From positions 278,667 to 342,666 of the forward strand of contig JBQTHL010000031.1 of assembly GCA_052389915.1 (NCBI GenBank): a stretch of 64,000 nucleotides of DNA. The letters run 5' to 3'. The notes beneath the pieces are model-generated. The model did no database searches and was not told the DNA's origin. It saw only the letters and a program-made list of their open reading frames with translations. This stretch comes from Panacagrimonas sp052389915. GTDB lineage: Bacteria; Pseudomonadota; Gammaproteobacteria; Nevskiales; Nevskiaceae. Positions 16,010-25,501 of the stretch are shown here, piece by piece; the first letter of the stretch is position 1; the number at the start of each line of letters is the position of its first letter. A program made the position numbers and the translations under genes.

Positions 16010-17379
16010 GCGCTTCGATCGAAGAAATGGCGAAGCTCTCCTGGTTCGCGCAGGCCGCGGGTGCGCAGCTCATCGGCGAAGACGCTGCGGTCCTGCGGGT
16101 CACACACGATTCGCGCTCGGTGCGTCGCGGCGACCTGTTCGTGGCGCTGCGTGGCGAGCGGTTCGACGCGCACGATTTCGTCGGGGATGCGGTCAAAGAA
16201 GGCGCAGCCGGCGTGATGGTCGAGCGCCGACTCGACACGCCGATCGCACAGTTGCTCGTGCGCGATTCGCTGCAAGGATTGCAGGCCATCGCCAGCGCCT
16301 GGCGCGAGCGCTATGCCGATCCCGTCGTCGCCGTGACCGGCAGCAACGGCAAGACCACGACCAAGCAATTGCTCGCGGCGATCTTTGCCGTGCGCGGGCC
16401 GGTGCTGGCCACGCGCGGCAATCTCAACAATCACATCGGCCTGCCGCTGAGCCTGCTCGAACTCCGCTCCACGCATCGCACCGCGGTGATCGAGATGGGT
16501 GCGAACCACGCAGGAGAAATCGCGCAGCTCACTGCGCTGGCACGGCCGCAAGTCGGCGTCATCACGCAGGCCGGCGATGCACATCTGGAAGGCTTCGGAT
16601 CGCGCGAGGGCGTGGCGCGCGCCAAGGGCGAGTTGTTCGCGGGTATGAGCGAAGACGGCATCAGCGTCATCAACGCGGACGACGATTACGCCGAGCTCTG
16701 GCGCAGCCTGGCGCGCGGCAGACAGCTCAGCTTCGGCATCACCCTGCCCGCAGACGTGCGTGCCAGTCGCATCGAGGCGACAGCGGGCGGCAGCCGGTTC
16801 GAGCTTGCGATTCCGGGCAGCGAGGCCGCGGTCGAGCTGCCCTTGCCGGGCCGACACAACGTGATGAACGCGCTCGCCGCCGCCGCCTGCGGCGCGGCGC
16901 TGGGCCTTGACGCATCGGTGATTGCGCAAGGCCTCGCGCGAGTGGAAGCCGCGCAGGGGCGCGTGGTGTGGAAGCTCACGCCGCAGGGCGCGCGCCTGAT
17001 CGACGACAGCTACAACGCCAATCCCACTTCGATGAACGCCGGCCTGGAATTGCTGGCGCAGCAAACTGGACAGCGCTGGGCCGTGCTCGGCGCGATGGCC
17101 GAACTCGGCGCCTCGTCAAGCGCGCTGCACGAGTCCTGCGGAGCTCGCGCACGCGAACTCGGCATCGAGCGTCTGTGCGTGATCGGATCTGCGGGCGAGC
17201 ACTACGCGCGGGGCTTCGGCGCGGGAGCGGAGCGGTTCGACGATGTGGAGGCTTTGAGCCGCAGCCTGTCGGCCGATCTGCGCGAAGGCGTCACCGTACT
17301 GGTCAAGGGATCGCGCTCGGCGCGCATGGAAAGAGTGGTCGCTGCGCTATGCGGCGAGCGGCATGAGGAGAGCCACTGA
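16006..17379 (+). CDS. murF: UDP-MurNAc-tripeptide:D-Ala-D-Ala ligase
   Basis: A 457-residue Mur ligase that adds D-alanyl-D-alanine to complete the pentapeptide. ATP-binding GSNGKTTTK lies near 110-118, with IEMGANHAGEI and DSYNANPTSM typical of MurF. A GTG start at 16006 overlaps the murE stop. The mraY start follows after 2 bases. Confidence 0.97.
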   Translation: MSASIEEMAKLSWFAQAAGAQLIGEDAAVLRVTHDSRSVRRGDLFVALRGERFDAHDFVGDAVKEGAAGVMVERRLDTPIAQLLVRDSLQGLQAIASAWRERYADPVVAVTGSNGKTTTKQLLAAIFAVRGPVLATRGNLNNHIGLPLSLLELRSTHRTAVIEMGANHAGEIAQLTALARPQVGVITQAGDAHLEGFGSREGVARAKGELFAGMSEDGISVINADDDYAELWRSLARGRQLSFGITLPADVRASRIEATAGGSRFELAIPGSEAAVELPLPGRHNVMNALAAAACGAALGLDASVIAQGLARVEAAQGRVVWKLTPQGARLIDDSYNANPTSMNAGLELLAQQTGQRWAVLGAMAELGASSSALHESCGARARELGIERLCVIGSAGEHYARGFGAGAERFDDVEALSRSLSADLREGVTVLVKGSRSARMERVVAALCGERHEESH

Positions 17380-17381
17380 AG

Positions 17382-18503
17382 ATGCTGTACCACCTCGCCA
17401 TGTGGTTGAAAGAGAGCATCAGCTCCTTCAACGTCTTCAGCTACCTGACCTTCCGCGCGATTCTGGGCGTGCTCACGGCACTGATTTTCTCGTTCCTGGT
17501 CGGACCGTGGATGATCCGCAAGCTGCACGACTTCAAGTTCGGCCAGGTCATTCGCGACGTGGGGCCCAAATCCCACCAGGCCAAGACCGGAACGCCGACG
17601 ATGGGCGGCGTGATGATCCTCGGCGCCATCACCATCTCGACCCTGGCCTGGGCCGATCTCACCAATCGCTTCGTGTGGTTTGCTCTGCTTGTGACGCTGG
17701 CCTTCGGGCTGGTCGGATTCGCAGACGATTTCATCAAGATCAGGCATCGGCGGAATCTCGGCCTCACCGCGAAGCAGAAATATTTCTGGCTGTCGCTGGC
17801 GGGCTTCGGCGTATCCACGCTGATTTACTTCACGGCGCCGAACGCGCCGCTGTGGGACGTGTTCGGCGACGGCAAGGCCTCGCCCGAGACCGCGCTGCTC
17901 GTACCCGTGTTCAAGGACGTGGCAATCCAGCTCGGCATCTTTTTCATCCCCTGGTCCTACCTTGTCATCGTCGGCACCAGCAACGCGGTCAATCTCACCG
18001 ACGGTCTCGACGGCCTGGCCATCATGCCCTGCGTGCTCGTGGCCTCGGCACTCGCAGTGTTCGCTTATTGCACGGGCAACGTCAAGATCGCGGCATACCT
18101 CAGCATTCCCTACATTCCCGGCGTCGGCGAGCTGGTGATTTTCTGCACCGCGCTTGCGGGCGCAGGGCTTGGCTTCCTGTGGTTCAACGCCTATCCCGCG
18201 CTGGTGTTCATGGGTGACGTCGGCGCGCTCGCGCTCGGCGCGGCACTCGGCGTGGTTGCCGTGCTGGTGCGACAGGAGCTGGTGCTGGTGGTGATGGGCG
18301 GCGTGTTCGTGGCCGAGACGCTGTCGGTGATGCTGCAAGTGGGCTACTACAAATACAGCGGCGGCAAGCGCATCTTCCGCATGGCGCCGCTGCATCACCA
18401 CTACGAACTCAAGGGCTGGCCCGAGCCGCGAATCATCGTGCGCTTCTGGATCATCACGCTGATTCTGGTGTTGATCGGGCTGTCGACGTTGAAGGTGCGG
18501 TGA
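17382..18503 (+). CDS. mraY: Phospho-MurNAc-pentapeptide transferase
   Basis: A 373-residue polytopic membrane enzyme that makes lipid I on undecaprenyl phosphate. Motifs: KTGTPTMGG near 68-76, FADDFIKI near 109-116, NLTDGLDGLA near 205-214 and MAPLHHHYELKGWPE near 334-348, with about ten membrane segments. It follows murF by 2 bases and shares one base with the murD ATG. Confidence 0.97.
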   Translation: MLYHLAMWLKESISSFNVFSYLTFRAILGVLTALIFSFLVGPWMIRKLHDFKFGQVIRDVGPKSHQAKTGTPTMGGVMILGAITISTLAWADLTNRFVWFALLVTLAFGLVGFADDFIKIRHRRNLGLTAKQKYFWLSLAGFGVSTLIYFTAPNAPLWDVFGDGKASPETALLVPVFKDVAIQLGIFFIPWSYLVIVGTSNAVNLTDGLDGLAIMPCVLVASALAVFAYCTGNVKIAAYLSIPYIPGVGELVIFCTALAGAGLGFLWFNAYPALVFMGDVGALALGAALGVVAVLVRQELVLVVMGGVFVAETLSVMLQVGYYKYSGGKRIFRMAPLHHHYELKGWPEPRIIVRFWIITLILVLIGLSTLKVR

Positions 18504-19843
18504 TGAGCGCGCCCCGCCATGAAGGCCCGCGCATCCTGATCGTCGGACTCGGCGCGTCCGGCATTTCCGCCCTGCGCTTTCTCGCAGGTGAGGGCGTGGA
18601 CCTCGTGGTCACGGATTCTCGTGTGGCTCCTGCGGGCATCGAAGTCTTGCGTGCGCAGTTTCCGCAAGTGGAATTTCGCCTTGGCGCTTTCGACGCGCGG
18701 CGTCCCCTGAATCAGTTTGCCGAGGCGGTGGTCTCGCCCGGCATTGCGCTCGACGAACCCTTCGTTCGCGAATTGAGCGCGGCCCGTGTGCCGATCATCG
18801 GCGACATCGAATTGTTCGCGCGCGCAGCGCATGCACCGGTGATCGGCATCACCGGCAGCAACGGCAAGAGCACGGTCACGACCTTGGTTGGCGAGATGGC
18901 GAAAGCCGCCGGCCTGCGCATGAAGGTCGGCGGAAATCTGGGAACGCCAGCGCTCGATCTGCTGGACGATGCGGCCGAGCTGTACGTGCTGGAGCTGTCC
19001 AGCTTCCAGCTCGAAACCACGCACTCGCTGCACTGCAAGGCTGCAGCGTTTCTGAATCTGTCGGAAGATCATCTCGATCGTCATGGCCACATGGATGCTT
19101 ACGCCGCGGCCAAGGCACGCATCTTCCGCGGCAGCGATGTGGCGGTGGTGAATCGCGAGGACGCGGCAACGCGACTCGGCAGCGAACAGGCTCGGCAGGT
19201 CGTGAGTTTCGGACTGGATGAACCGTCCGGCGACGACTACGGCATGACGACCATCAACGGCGCTCGATGGCTCGCGCGCGGTTCCTCACGCCTCACGCCT
19301 CAGGTCTCACTGCGTATGCCTGGCTTGCACAACGCGGCCAACGCCCTGGCCGCGTTGGCACTGGCAGACGCCGTCGGCATTCCGCGCGAAGCGAGCCTGC
19401 AAGCCCTGAACAGCTTTGAGGGTCTGCCGCACCGCTGCCAGTTCGTCGCAGCGCGTAACGGCATCGCCTGGCTCAACGATTCCAAGGGCACCAACGTCGG
19501 TTCGACGCTCGCTGCCTTGAATGGACTCGACGGCCCCATCGTCTGGCTCGGCGGCGGTCAGGGCAAGGGGCAGGATTTTGCGCCGCTTGCGCAACCGCTC
19601 GCGCAGAAAGGACGCGCGGCACTATTGTTCGGGCAGGACGCACAGACCATCGAGGACGCGATCTTCGGCGCGCTGCCGGTATATCGCGAAGCCGACATGA
19701 CAGCGGCGCTTCATCGCGCCAGGGGCATCGCGCAAAGCGGCGACTGCGTGCTCCTGTCGCCGGCCTGTGCGAGCCTCGACCAGTTCAGGAATTACGTCGA
19801 ACGCGGCGAGCGGTTTTCGCAATGGGTCGGGGAACACGCATGA
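18503..19843 (+). CDS. murD: UDP-MurNAc-L-Ala:D-Glu ligase
   Basis: A 446-residue Mur ligase adding D-glutamate. N-terminal Rossmann motif LIVGLGASGISALRF; ATP site GSNGKST near 116-122; C-terminal SPACASLDQF near 425. The ATG at 18503 overlaps the mraY stop by one base; the adjacent GTG at 18500 is an alternative start. It ends ATGA into ftsW. Confidence 0.97.
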   Translation: MSAPRHEGPRILIVGLGASGISALRFLAGEGVDLVVTDSRVAPAGIEVLRAQFPQVEFRLGAFDARRPLNQFAEAVVSPGIALDEPFVRELSAARVPIIGDIELFARAAHAPVIGITGSNGKSTVTTLVGEMAKAAGLRMKVGGNLGTPALDLLDDAAELYVLELSSFQLETTHSLHCKAAAFLNLSEDHLDRHGHMDAYAAAKARIFRGSDVAVVNREDAATRLGSEQARQVVSFGLDEPSGDDYGMTTINGARWLARGSSRLTPQVSLRMPGLHNAANALAALALADAVGIPREASLQALNSFEGLPHRCQFVAARNGIAWLNDSKGTNVGSTLAALNGLDGPIVWLGGGQGKGQDFAPLAQPLAQKGRAALLFGQDAQTIEDAIFGALPVYREADMTAALHRARGIAQSGDCVLLSPACASLDQFRNYVERGERFSQWVGEHA

Positions 19844-21048
19844 GCCTGGCCTGGCCGCGCTGGTCTTCGGAACCCGAACAGCTCTCGCTGCCGTTGCCGC
19901 GGGCGCAACTCGGGCTCGACCCCTGGCTGTGCGCGACCGCGATGGCACTGCTCGGCTGGGGACTGGTGATGGTGGCGTCGGCCTCGGTGGCGCATGCAAC
20001 GGCGGAGCATGCGCGTGAAGTGGCTCGCGATCCGTTCTACTTTTTTTTCCGTCAGATCGTCTTTGCCGGGATTGGCGGCTTGTCCGCCTGGGCGGCTTTC
20101 CGCGTGCCGATGCACGTGTGGGAACGGCGCAGCGGCTGGTTGGCCACGGGCGGCTTGTTGCTGCTCGTGCTGGTGCTGATCCCCGGGATCGGCGTGACGG
20201 TGAATCACGCGCGGCGCTGGATCGATCTGGAGTTCGTCCGCGTCCAGGTGTCGGAGCCGGCGCGACTCGCGCTCATCATGTACCTGGCCGCCTACATTGT
20301 GCGCCGCCAGGGACGCTTGCAGAACACGCTGAGCGGTCTGCTGGTGCCGTTCCTGCCGCTGTTGCTGGCGGGCGGGCTGCTGGTGCTGGAGCCGGACTTC
20401 GGCGCCACCGTGATTCTGATTGTGGTGGCTTTCATCATGCTGTTCCTGGGCGGCGCACGGCTGGTCTACCTGTGTGGCCTGGTGGTGGTGGCGAGCGGCG
20501 TCCTGGCGCTGGTGGCGGTGGCGGAGGCCTATCGCATCAAGCGGCTGTTGAGCTTCAGAGACCCCTTTGCCGATATCGAACACAGCGGCTGGCAACTGGC
20601 CAATTCGCTGATTGCGGTGGGGCGCGGCGAATGGATGGGCGTCGGTCTGGGCAACAGCGTGCAGAAGCTGCTGTACCTGCCGGAGATGCATACCGACTTC
20701 ATCTTCGCGATTCTCGCCGAGGAGTTCGGCCTGTTCGGCGTGGTGGTGCTGATCGCCTTGTTCGCGGTGCTGGTGTGGCGCGGGTTCGTGATCGGCGCCG
20801 GGGCCGAAGCGCGCGGCGAACGCTTCAAGGCCTACCTGAGCTACGGACTCACCTCTTGGCTGGGCATGCAGGCGCTGATCAACATGGCGGTGAACATGGG
20901 CTCGCTGCCGACCAAGGGTCTGACCTTGCCCCTCATCAGCTACGGCGGCTCCTCGCTCATCACCGTGATGGTGCTGCTCGCGCTGATCTTGCGCGTGGAT
21001 TACGAGACCCGCGTGGCCGATGCGCGTACGGCCAGGATGAAGCCATGA
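19840..21048 (+). CDS. ftsW: Septal SEDS glycosyltransferase FtsW
   Basis: A 402-residue SEDS-family protein with about ten membrane helices, polymerising lipid II with FtsI. Signatures: the WIDLE region near 127, LLVLEPDFGATV near 180-191, and LPTKGLTLPLISYGGSS near 351-367. Location between murD and murG, beside ftsI, argues for FtsW rather than RodA. It starts at 19840 in an ATGA overlap with murD. Confidence 0.96.
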   Translation: MSLAWPRWSSEPEQLSLPLPRAQLGLDPWLCATAMALLGWGLVMVASASVAHATAEHAREVARDPFYFFFRQIVFAGIGGLSAWAAFRVPMHVWERRSGWLATGGLLLLVLVLIPGIGVTVNHARRWIDLEFVRVQVSEPARLALIMYLAAYIVRRQGRLQNTLSGLLVPFLPLLLAGGLLVLEPDFGATVILIVVAFIMLFLGGARLVYLCGLVVVASGVLALVAVAEAYRIKRLLSFRDPFADIEHSGWQLANSLIAVGRGEWMGVGLGNSVQKLLYLPEMHTDFIFAILAEEFGLFGVVVLIALFAVLVWRGFVIGAGAEARGERFKAYLSYGLTSWLGMQALINMAVNMGSLPTKGLTLPLISYGGSSLITVMVLLALILRVDYETRVADARTARMKP

Positions 21049-21061
21049 CCCGGATGTCCCA

Positions 21062-22138
21062 ATGACGTATCGCTTCATCATCATGGCGGGCGGCACCGGC
21101 GGGCATGTGTTTCCTGCGCTCGCGGTCGCGCACGAATTGCGCCGACGCGGGCATGAGGTGATGTGGATGGGCGCGCCGGATTCGTTCGAATCGCGCACCG
21201 TGCCGCCGCAGGGTTTTGCGATGGATTTCGTGAGAGTCACCGGCCTGCGCGGCAAGGGTGCGATGACCCTGTTCGGCGCGCCGCTGCGTCTGCTGCGCGC
21301 GGTGTGGCAAGCCTGGTCGATTCTCGGCGCGCGCCAGCCGCACGCGGTGCTCGGCATGGGCGGATTTGCGTCCGGGCCAGGCGGGCTCGCCGCGTGGCTG
21401 CGCCGCATCCCGCTGGTGATTCACGAACAGAACGCGGCGCCGGGACTGACCAATCGCCTGCTATCGCGTCTTGCGAGTCGCGTGCTCGAAGCTTTTCCGA
21501 AGACTTTTGCGGGCGCCGTCACGGTGGGCAATCCGGTGCGCGCCGGTTTTGCCGAACTGCCTCCGCCGCGCGTGCGCATCGAATCGCGCGACAACACGCG
21601 TCCGCAAGTGCTCGTGCTCGGCGGAAGCCAGGGCGCGAGGGCCTTGAACGAGCGACTGCCACAGGCACTCGCACTGATGTCTCCGGACGCGAGGCCGGTG
21701 CTGCGTCATCAGGCCGGGCGCACCCTGGAGTTGGCGCAGCGCTCATATGCCGACGCTGCGGTCGAAGCGCAGATCGAAGCCTTCATCACCGACATGCCCG
21801 CGGCCTACGCCTGGGCCGATCTGGTGGTGTGCCGCGCGGGTGCATCGACCATCGCCGAGTTGTCGGCCGCCGGGTGTGCGGCCCTGCTCGTGCCCTTCCC
21901 TTTTGCGGTGGACGATCACCAGACGCGCAACGGCGAGCACCTCGTGCGGATCGGTGCGGCGCAACTGATTCAGGAAGCCGAGCTGACACCCGCGCGACTG
22001 GCCGAGACCTTGAGTGACCTGCTGTCGGATCGCTCGCGCTTGATCGCGATGGCCGAAGCCGCGCGCGCCGCAGCCTGGACAGGAGCCACTGACCTGATCG
22101 CGGACGTCTGCGTGGACCTTGCCGGAGCACGCGCATGA
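21062..22138 (+). CDS. murG: UDP-GlcNAc:lipid I N-acetylglucosaminyltransferase
   Basis: A 358-residue GT-B enzyme that turns lipid I into lipid II on the cytoplasmic face. Motifs: MAGGTGGHVFPALA at 8-21, HEQNAAPGLTNR near 122-133, LGGSQGARALN near 188-198 and CRAGASTIAEL near 258-268. It follows ftsW after 13 bases and overlaps murC as ATGATG. Confidence 0.97.
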   Translation: MTYRFIIMAGGTGGHVFPALAVAHELRRRGHEVMWMGAPDSFESRTVPPQGFAMDFVRVTGLRGKGAMTLFGAPLRLLRAVWQAWSILGARQPHAVLGMGGFASGPGGLAAWLRRIPLVIHEQNAAPGLTNRLLSRLASRVLEAFPKTFAGAVTVGNPVRAGFAELPPPRVRIESRDNTRPQVLVLGGSQGARALNERLPQALALMSPDARPVLRHQAGRTLELAQRSYADAAVEAQIEAFITDMPAAYAWADLVVCRAGASTIAELSAAGCAALLVPFPFAVDDHQTRNGEHLVRIGAAQLIQEAELTPARLAETLSDLLSDRSRLIAMAEAARAAAWTGATDLIADVCVDLAGARA

Positions 22139-23559
22139 TGCCGCCGCAGGCCACGCATCCGATCATGCGACGGGTTCGTCGCATCCACATGCTCGGCATC
22201 GGCGGCAGCGGCATGGCCGGCATTGCCGAGGTACTGATCAATCTCGGTTACACGGTGTCCGGGACGGACCTCAAGGAAAGTGCGGCGACACGCCGGCTGG
22301 TCTCGCTCGGCGCGCAGATTTTCATCGGCCACGCGGAAAGCAACGCCGAAGGCGCGGACGTGGTGGTGATGTCCACGGCGGTGAAGAGCGGCAATCCGGA
22401 ACTGGAATATGCGCGCGCGAATCGCATTCCCATCGTGCGCCGGGCAGAGATGCTGGCCGAGCTGATGCGCTTCCGTCACGGCATCGCGATTGCCGGTACG
22501 CACGGCAAGACGACGACGACGAGTCTGGTCGCGGCCGTCCTTGCCGAGGGCGGACTCGACCCGACCTTCGTCGTCGGCGGCAAGGTGAAAAGCGCCGACA
22601 CGCATGCACGGCTCGGCAGCGGGCAATACCTGGTGGCCGAGGCCGACGAGAGCGACGCTTCGTTCCTGCACCTCAACCCGATGATTGCCGCGGTCACCAA
22701 CGTCGATGCCGACCATCTCGAAACTTACGGCGGCGACTTCGAGCGGCTCAAGAACACCTTCGTCGAATTCCTGCAACGGCTGCCGTTTTACGGGCTCGCG
22801 GTGCTGTGCGCGGATGACCCGGTGGTGCGCGAACTTCAGGAACGCATCGGCCGTCCGATTCTCACCTACGGCCTCGCTGCCGACGCCGACGTGCGCGCCG
22901 AAGACGTCGTCGCCAGCGGTCACGGCCACGACTTCACCGTGGTCTGGCGCGACGGCACGCGCGAAGCGCTGCACCTGAACCTTCCGGGCTTGCACAACGT
23001 GCAAAACGCGCTCGCCGCGGTGGCGATCGCGCGCGAACTCGGCGTGGCGCTGCCCGCCATCCGCAAATCGCTGCTGGAGTTCCAGGGCATTGGCCGGCGC
23101 TGTGAACCGCACGGCTGGCTCACATTGCCTGCCGGCAAAGTCTGGCTGGTGGACGATTACGGCCATCATCCGCGCGAGCTGGCCGCGACCTTTCAAGCGA
23201 TGCGCGCGGCGCATCCGGGCAAGCGGCTCGCGGTGGCGTTCCAGCCGCATCGCTACACGCGCACGCGAGATCTGTTCGACGACTTCTGCGAGGTGCTTTC
23301 GTCGCAGGTCGATGCGCTGCTGCTGCTCGACGTGTATCCCGCGGGCGAATCGCCGATTGCGGGCGCCGACAGCCGCAGCCTTGCTCGCTGCATCCGCACG
23401 CGCGGCAAGGTCGAGCCGCTGTACGTTAAGTCGCTGGCGGAACTGGCGGACGCGGCCGAGGGTGTGCTGCGCGCCGACGACGTGTTGCTGACCATCGGCG
23501 CCGGCGATATCGGCAATGCGCCAGCCTTGCTGGTCCAGCGATTCGGAGGCACGCCATGA
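22135..23559 (+). CDS. murC: UDP-MurNAc:L-alanine ligase
   Basis: A 474-residue Mur ligase that adds the first residue of the peptide stem. HMLGIGGSGMAGIAE (about 18-32) and the ATP site GTHGKTTTTS (about 121-130) are clear, with DDYGHHP near 341 and a C-terminal LTIGAGDIGN. The start is either of two consecutive ATGs (22135, 22138). It ends ATGA into murB. Confidence 0.97.
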   Translation: MMPPQATHPIMRRVRRIHMLGIGGSGMAGIAEVLINLGYTVSGTDLKESAATRRLVSLGAQIFIGHAESNAEGADVVVMSTAVKSGNPELEYARANRIPIVRRAEMLAELMRFRHGIAIAGTHGKTTTTSLVAAVLAEGGLDPTFVVGGKVKSADTHARLGSGQYLVAEADESDASFLHLNPMIAAVTNVDADHLETYGGDFERLKNTFVEFLQRLPFYGLAVLCADDPVVRELQERIGRPILTYGLAADADVRAEDVVASGHGHDFTVVWRDGTREALHLNLPGLHNVQNALAAVAIARELGVALPAIRKSLLEFQGIGRRCEPHGWLTLPAGKVWLVDDYGHHPRELAATFQAMRAAHPGKRLAVAFQPHRYTRTRDLFDDFCEVLSSQVDALLLLDVYPAGESPIAGADSRSLARCIRTRGKVEPLYVKSLAELADAAEGVLRADDVLLTIGAGDIGNAPALLVQRFGGTP

Positions 23560-24548
23560 CCGCGCGACGCAAGCCGGTGGCTCGCAAGCCTCGGTCCGAC
23601 AAGGGCATCGCCAAGCCTGCGCGCTCAGCTTCTGCCAAGACCGCGATGCCGGTCACGCGCGGACCCGCTCTGCCGCGCGGATGCCTGCTCGAAAACGAAC
23701 CGCTGTCGCGGCACACGAGCTGGCGCGTGGGCGGACCGGCAAGGCGCTACTTCGAACCCGCGGATCGAGAGGACCTCATCGCGTTCGTGCGCAGCCTGCC
23801 GACCACAGAGCCGCTGCTGTGGCTGGGCCTGGGCAGCAACCTGCTGGTGCGCGACGGCGGCTGGCCCGGCACTGTGATCGGCCTGCACGGCGCGCTCGAC
23901 GGCCTGGTCGAAGCCGGTCCGTTCGAGATCTACGCCGAGGCCGGCGTGCATTGCGCGCGTCTGGCCAAGTTCGCTCAGAGCCGCGGTCGCGCGGGTCTGG
24001 GTTTCATGGCGGGGATACCCGGCACCGTCGGCGGCGCGCTGGCGATGAACGCGGGTGCCTGGGGCGGCGAGACCTGGCCCAATGTGGCGGCGGTCGAAGT
24101 GCTGTATCTCGACGGCCGCACCGCCTGGCTCGATCCGTCCGACTTCCACCACGCCTATCGCCACATAGAACCGCCGCGTGGATTCGCCGGATTCCTGGGC
24201 GCGCGTTTCCGCGTGACGCAAGACGCGGACAGACAGCACGAGCGCGACACGCGCGAGTGGCTGACGCGGCGCAAGGCGACACAACCGGTGGGCAGGCCGA
24301 GCGCGGGCAGCACCTTCCGCAATCCTCCGGGCGATCACGCCGCACGTCTGATCGATACTTGCGGGCTCAAGGGCTATCGCATCGGCGGAGCGGAAGTCTC
24401 GACTCTGCACGCCAATTTCATTCTCACCGACGAAGGCGCGAGCGCTGCGGACGTAGAGCGCCTGATCCATCACATCCGCATGATGGTGCGCAAGCAGACG
24501 GGTATTGAATTGGTGACCGAGGTTCGTATCGTGGGAGAAATCGCTTGA
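23556..24548 (+). CDS. murB: UDP-N-acetylenolpyruvoylglucosamine reductase
   Basis: A 330-residue FAD enzyme making UDP-MurNAc. FAD-binding motifs: TSWRVGGPA near 51-59, LGLGSNLLVRDGG near 89-101, GFMAGIPGTVGGALAMNAG near 149-167; GSTFRNP near 249 carries the catalytic Ser. The first 40 residues form a Lys/Arg/Ala-rich extension (KPVARKPRSDKGIAKP) not found in typical MurB proteins and without another in-frame start that keeps the ATGA coupling. The stop overlaps the ddlB start as TTGA. Confidence 0.95.
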   Translation: MTARRKPVARKPRSDKGIAKPARSASAKTAMPVTRGPALPRGCLLENEPLSRHTSWRVGGPARRYFEPADREDLIAFVRSLPTTEPLLWLGLGSNLLVRDGGWPGTVIGLHGALDGLVEAGPFEIYAEAGVHCARLAKFAQSRGRAGLGFMAGIPGTVGGALAMNAGAWGGETWPNVAAVEVLYLDGRTAWLDPSDFHHAYRHIEPPRGFAGFLGARFRVTQDADRQHERDTREWLTRRKATQPVGRPSAGSTFRNPPGDHAARLIDTCGLKGYRIGGAEVSTLHANFILTDEGASAADVERLIHHIRMMVRKQTGIELVTEVRIVGEIA

Positions 24549-25501
24549 AAGTCGCCGACGCGAAAGTCTTCGGCAAAGTCGCCGTGCTCATGGGCGGATG
24601 GTCGGCCGAGCGCGAGGTGTCGCTGTGGAGCGGCCAAGCCGTGCACGCCGCGCTGCTTGCACGCAGCGTCGATGCACATGCCGTCGATGCCGATTGCGAG
24701 ACCCTGTTCGGATTGAAGCGCGCCGGCTTCGATCGCGCGTTCAACATCATGCACGGCACCGGCGGCGAAGACGGCACCTTGCAGGCGGTGCTGGACCTCG
24801 TCGGCGTGCCTTACACCGGCAGCGGCGTGCTCGCTTCGGCGCTGGCGATGGACAAGCTGCGCTCCAAGCGCATGTGGAAGTCCGAGGGCCTGCCGACGCC
24901 GGATTACTTCCTGATCCGCAGCCTCGACGATCTCGAACACGCAGCGACCGCGCTGGACTACCCCCTCATCGTCAAGCCATCCGAAGAAGGATCGAGCGTC
25001 GGCATCACCAAGGTGAAATCGCCGGACCAGTTGGCTGCCGCCCTTGCGTTTGCGCGCGGCGATTCGAACACTTCAAGAGTCGTCATGGCCGAACGCTTCA
25101 TCGACGGCGGTCCTAACAAGGCCGAGTACACCTGCGCCATCGTGGACGGTCGCGCGCTGCCGACGATACGCATCGAACCGGACGGCGAGTTCTACGACTA
25201 TCACGCCAAATATATTTCCGACAAGACGCGCTACGAGTGTCCGAGCGGGTTGCCGGCGGCGCTGGAAGCGCGCATGCAGTCGCTCGCCTTGCAGGCTTTC
25301 GAATTGCTGGACGCCCGTGGTTGGGGCCGCATCGATTTCCTGCTCGATGCCCAGGGCCAGCCCTGGCTGCTGGAAGCGAACCTGGTGCCCGGAATGACGT
25401 CGCACTCGCTGGTGCCGATGGCCGCGCGCGCCGCAGGCATGAGCTTCGAGGATCTTTGCTGGACGCTGCTGGAGACGACGTTCTCCGGGGAGGCCACTTG
25501 A
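24545..25501 (+). CDS. ddlB: D-alanine--D-alanine ligase B
   Basis: A 318-residue ATP-grasp ligase. Motifs: VLMGGWSAEREVSL near 14-27, HGTGGEDGTLQ near 70-80, KPSEEGSSVGITK near 144-156 and EANLVPGMTSHSL near 279-291. The start is TTG at 24545, overlapping the murB stop; the next in-frame ATG (24590) would delete the first strand of the fold. The stop overlaps ftsQ as TTGA. Confidence 0.95.
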   Translation: MKVADAKVFGKVAVLMGGWSAEREVSLWSGQAVHAALLARSVDAHAVDADCETLFGLKRAGFDRAFNIMHGTGGEDGTLQAVLDLVGVPYTGSGVLASALAMDKLRSKRMWKSEGLPTPDYFLIRSLDDLEHAATALDYPLIVKPSEEGSSVGITKVKSPDQLAAALAFARGDSNTSRVVMAERFIDGGPNKAEYTCAIVDGRALPTIRIEPDGEFYDYHAKYISDKTRYECPSGLPAALEARMQSLALQAFELLDARGWGRIDFLLDAQGQPWLLEANLVPGMTSHSLVPMAARAAGMSFEDLCWTLLETTFSGEAT

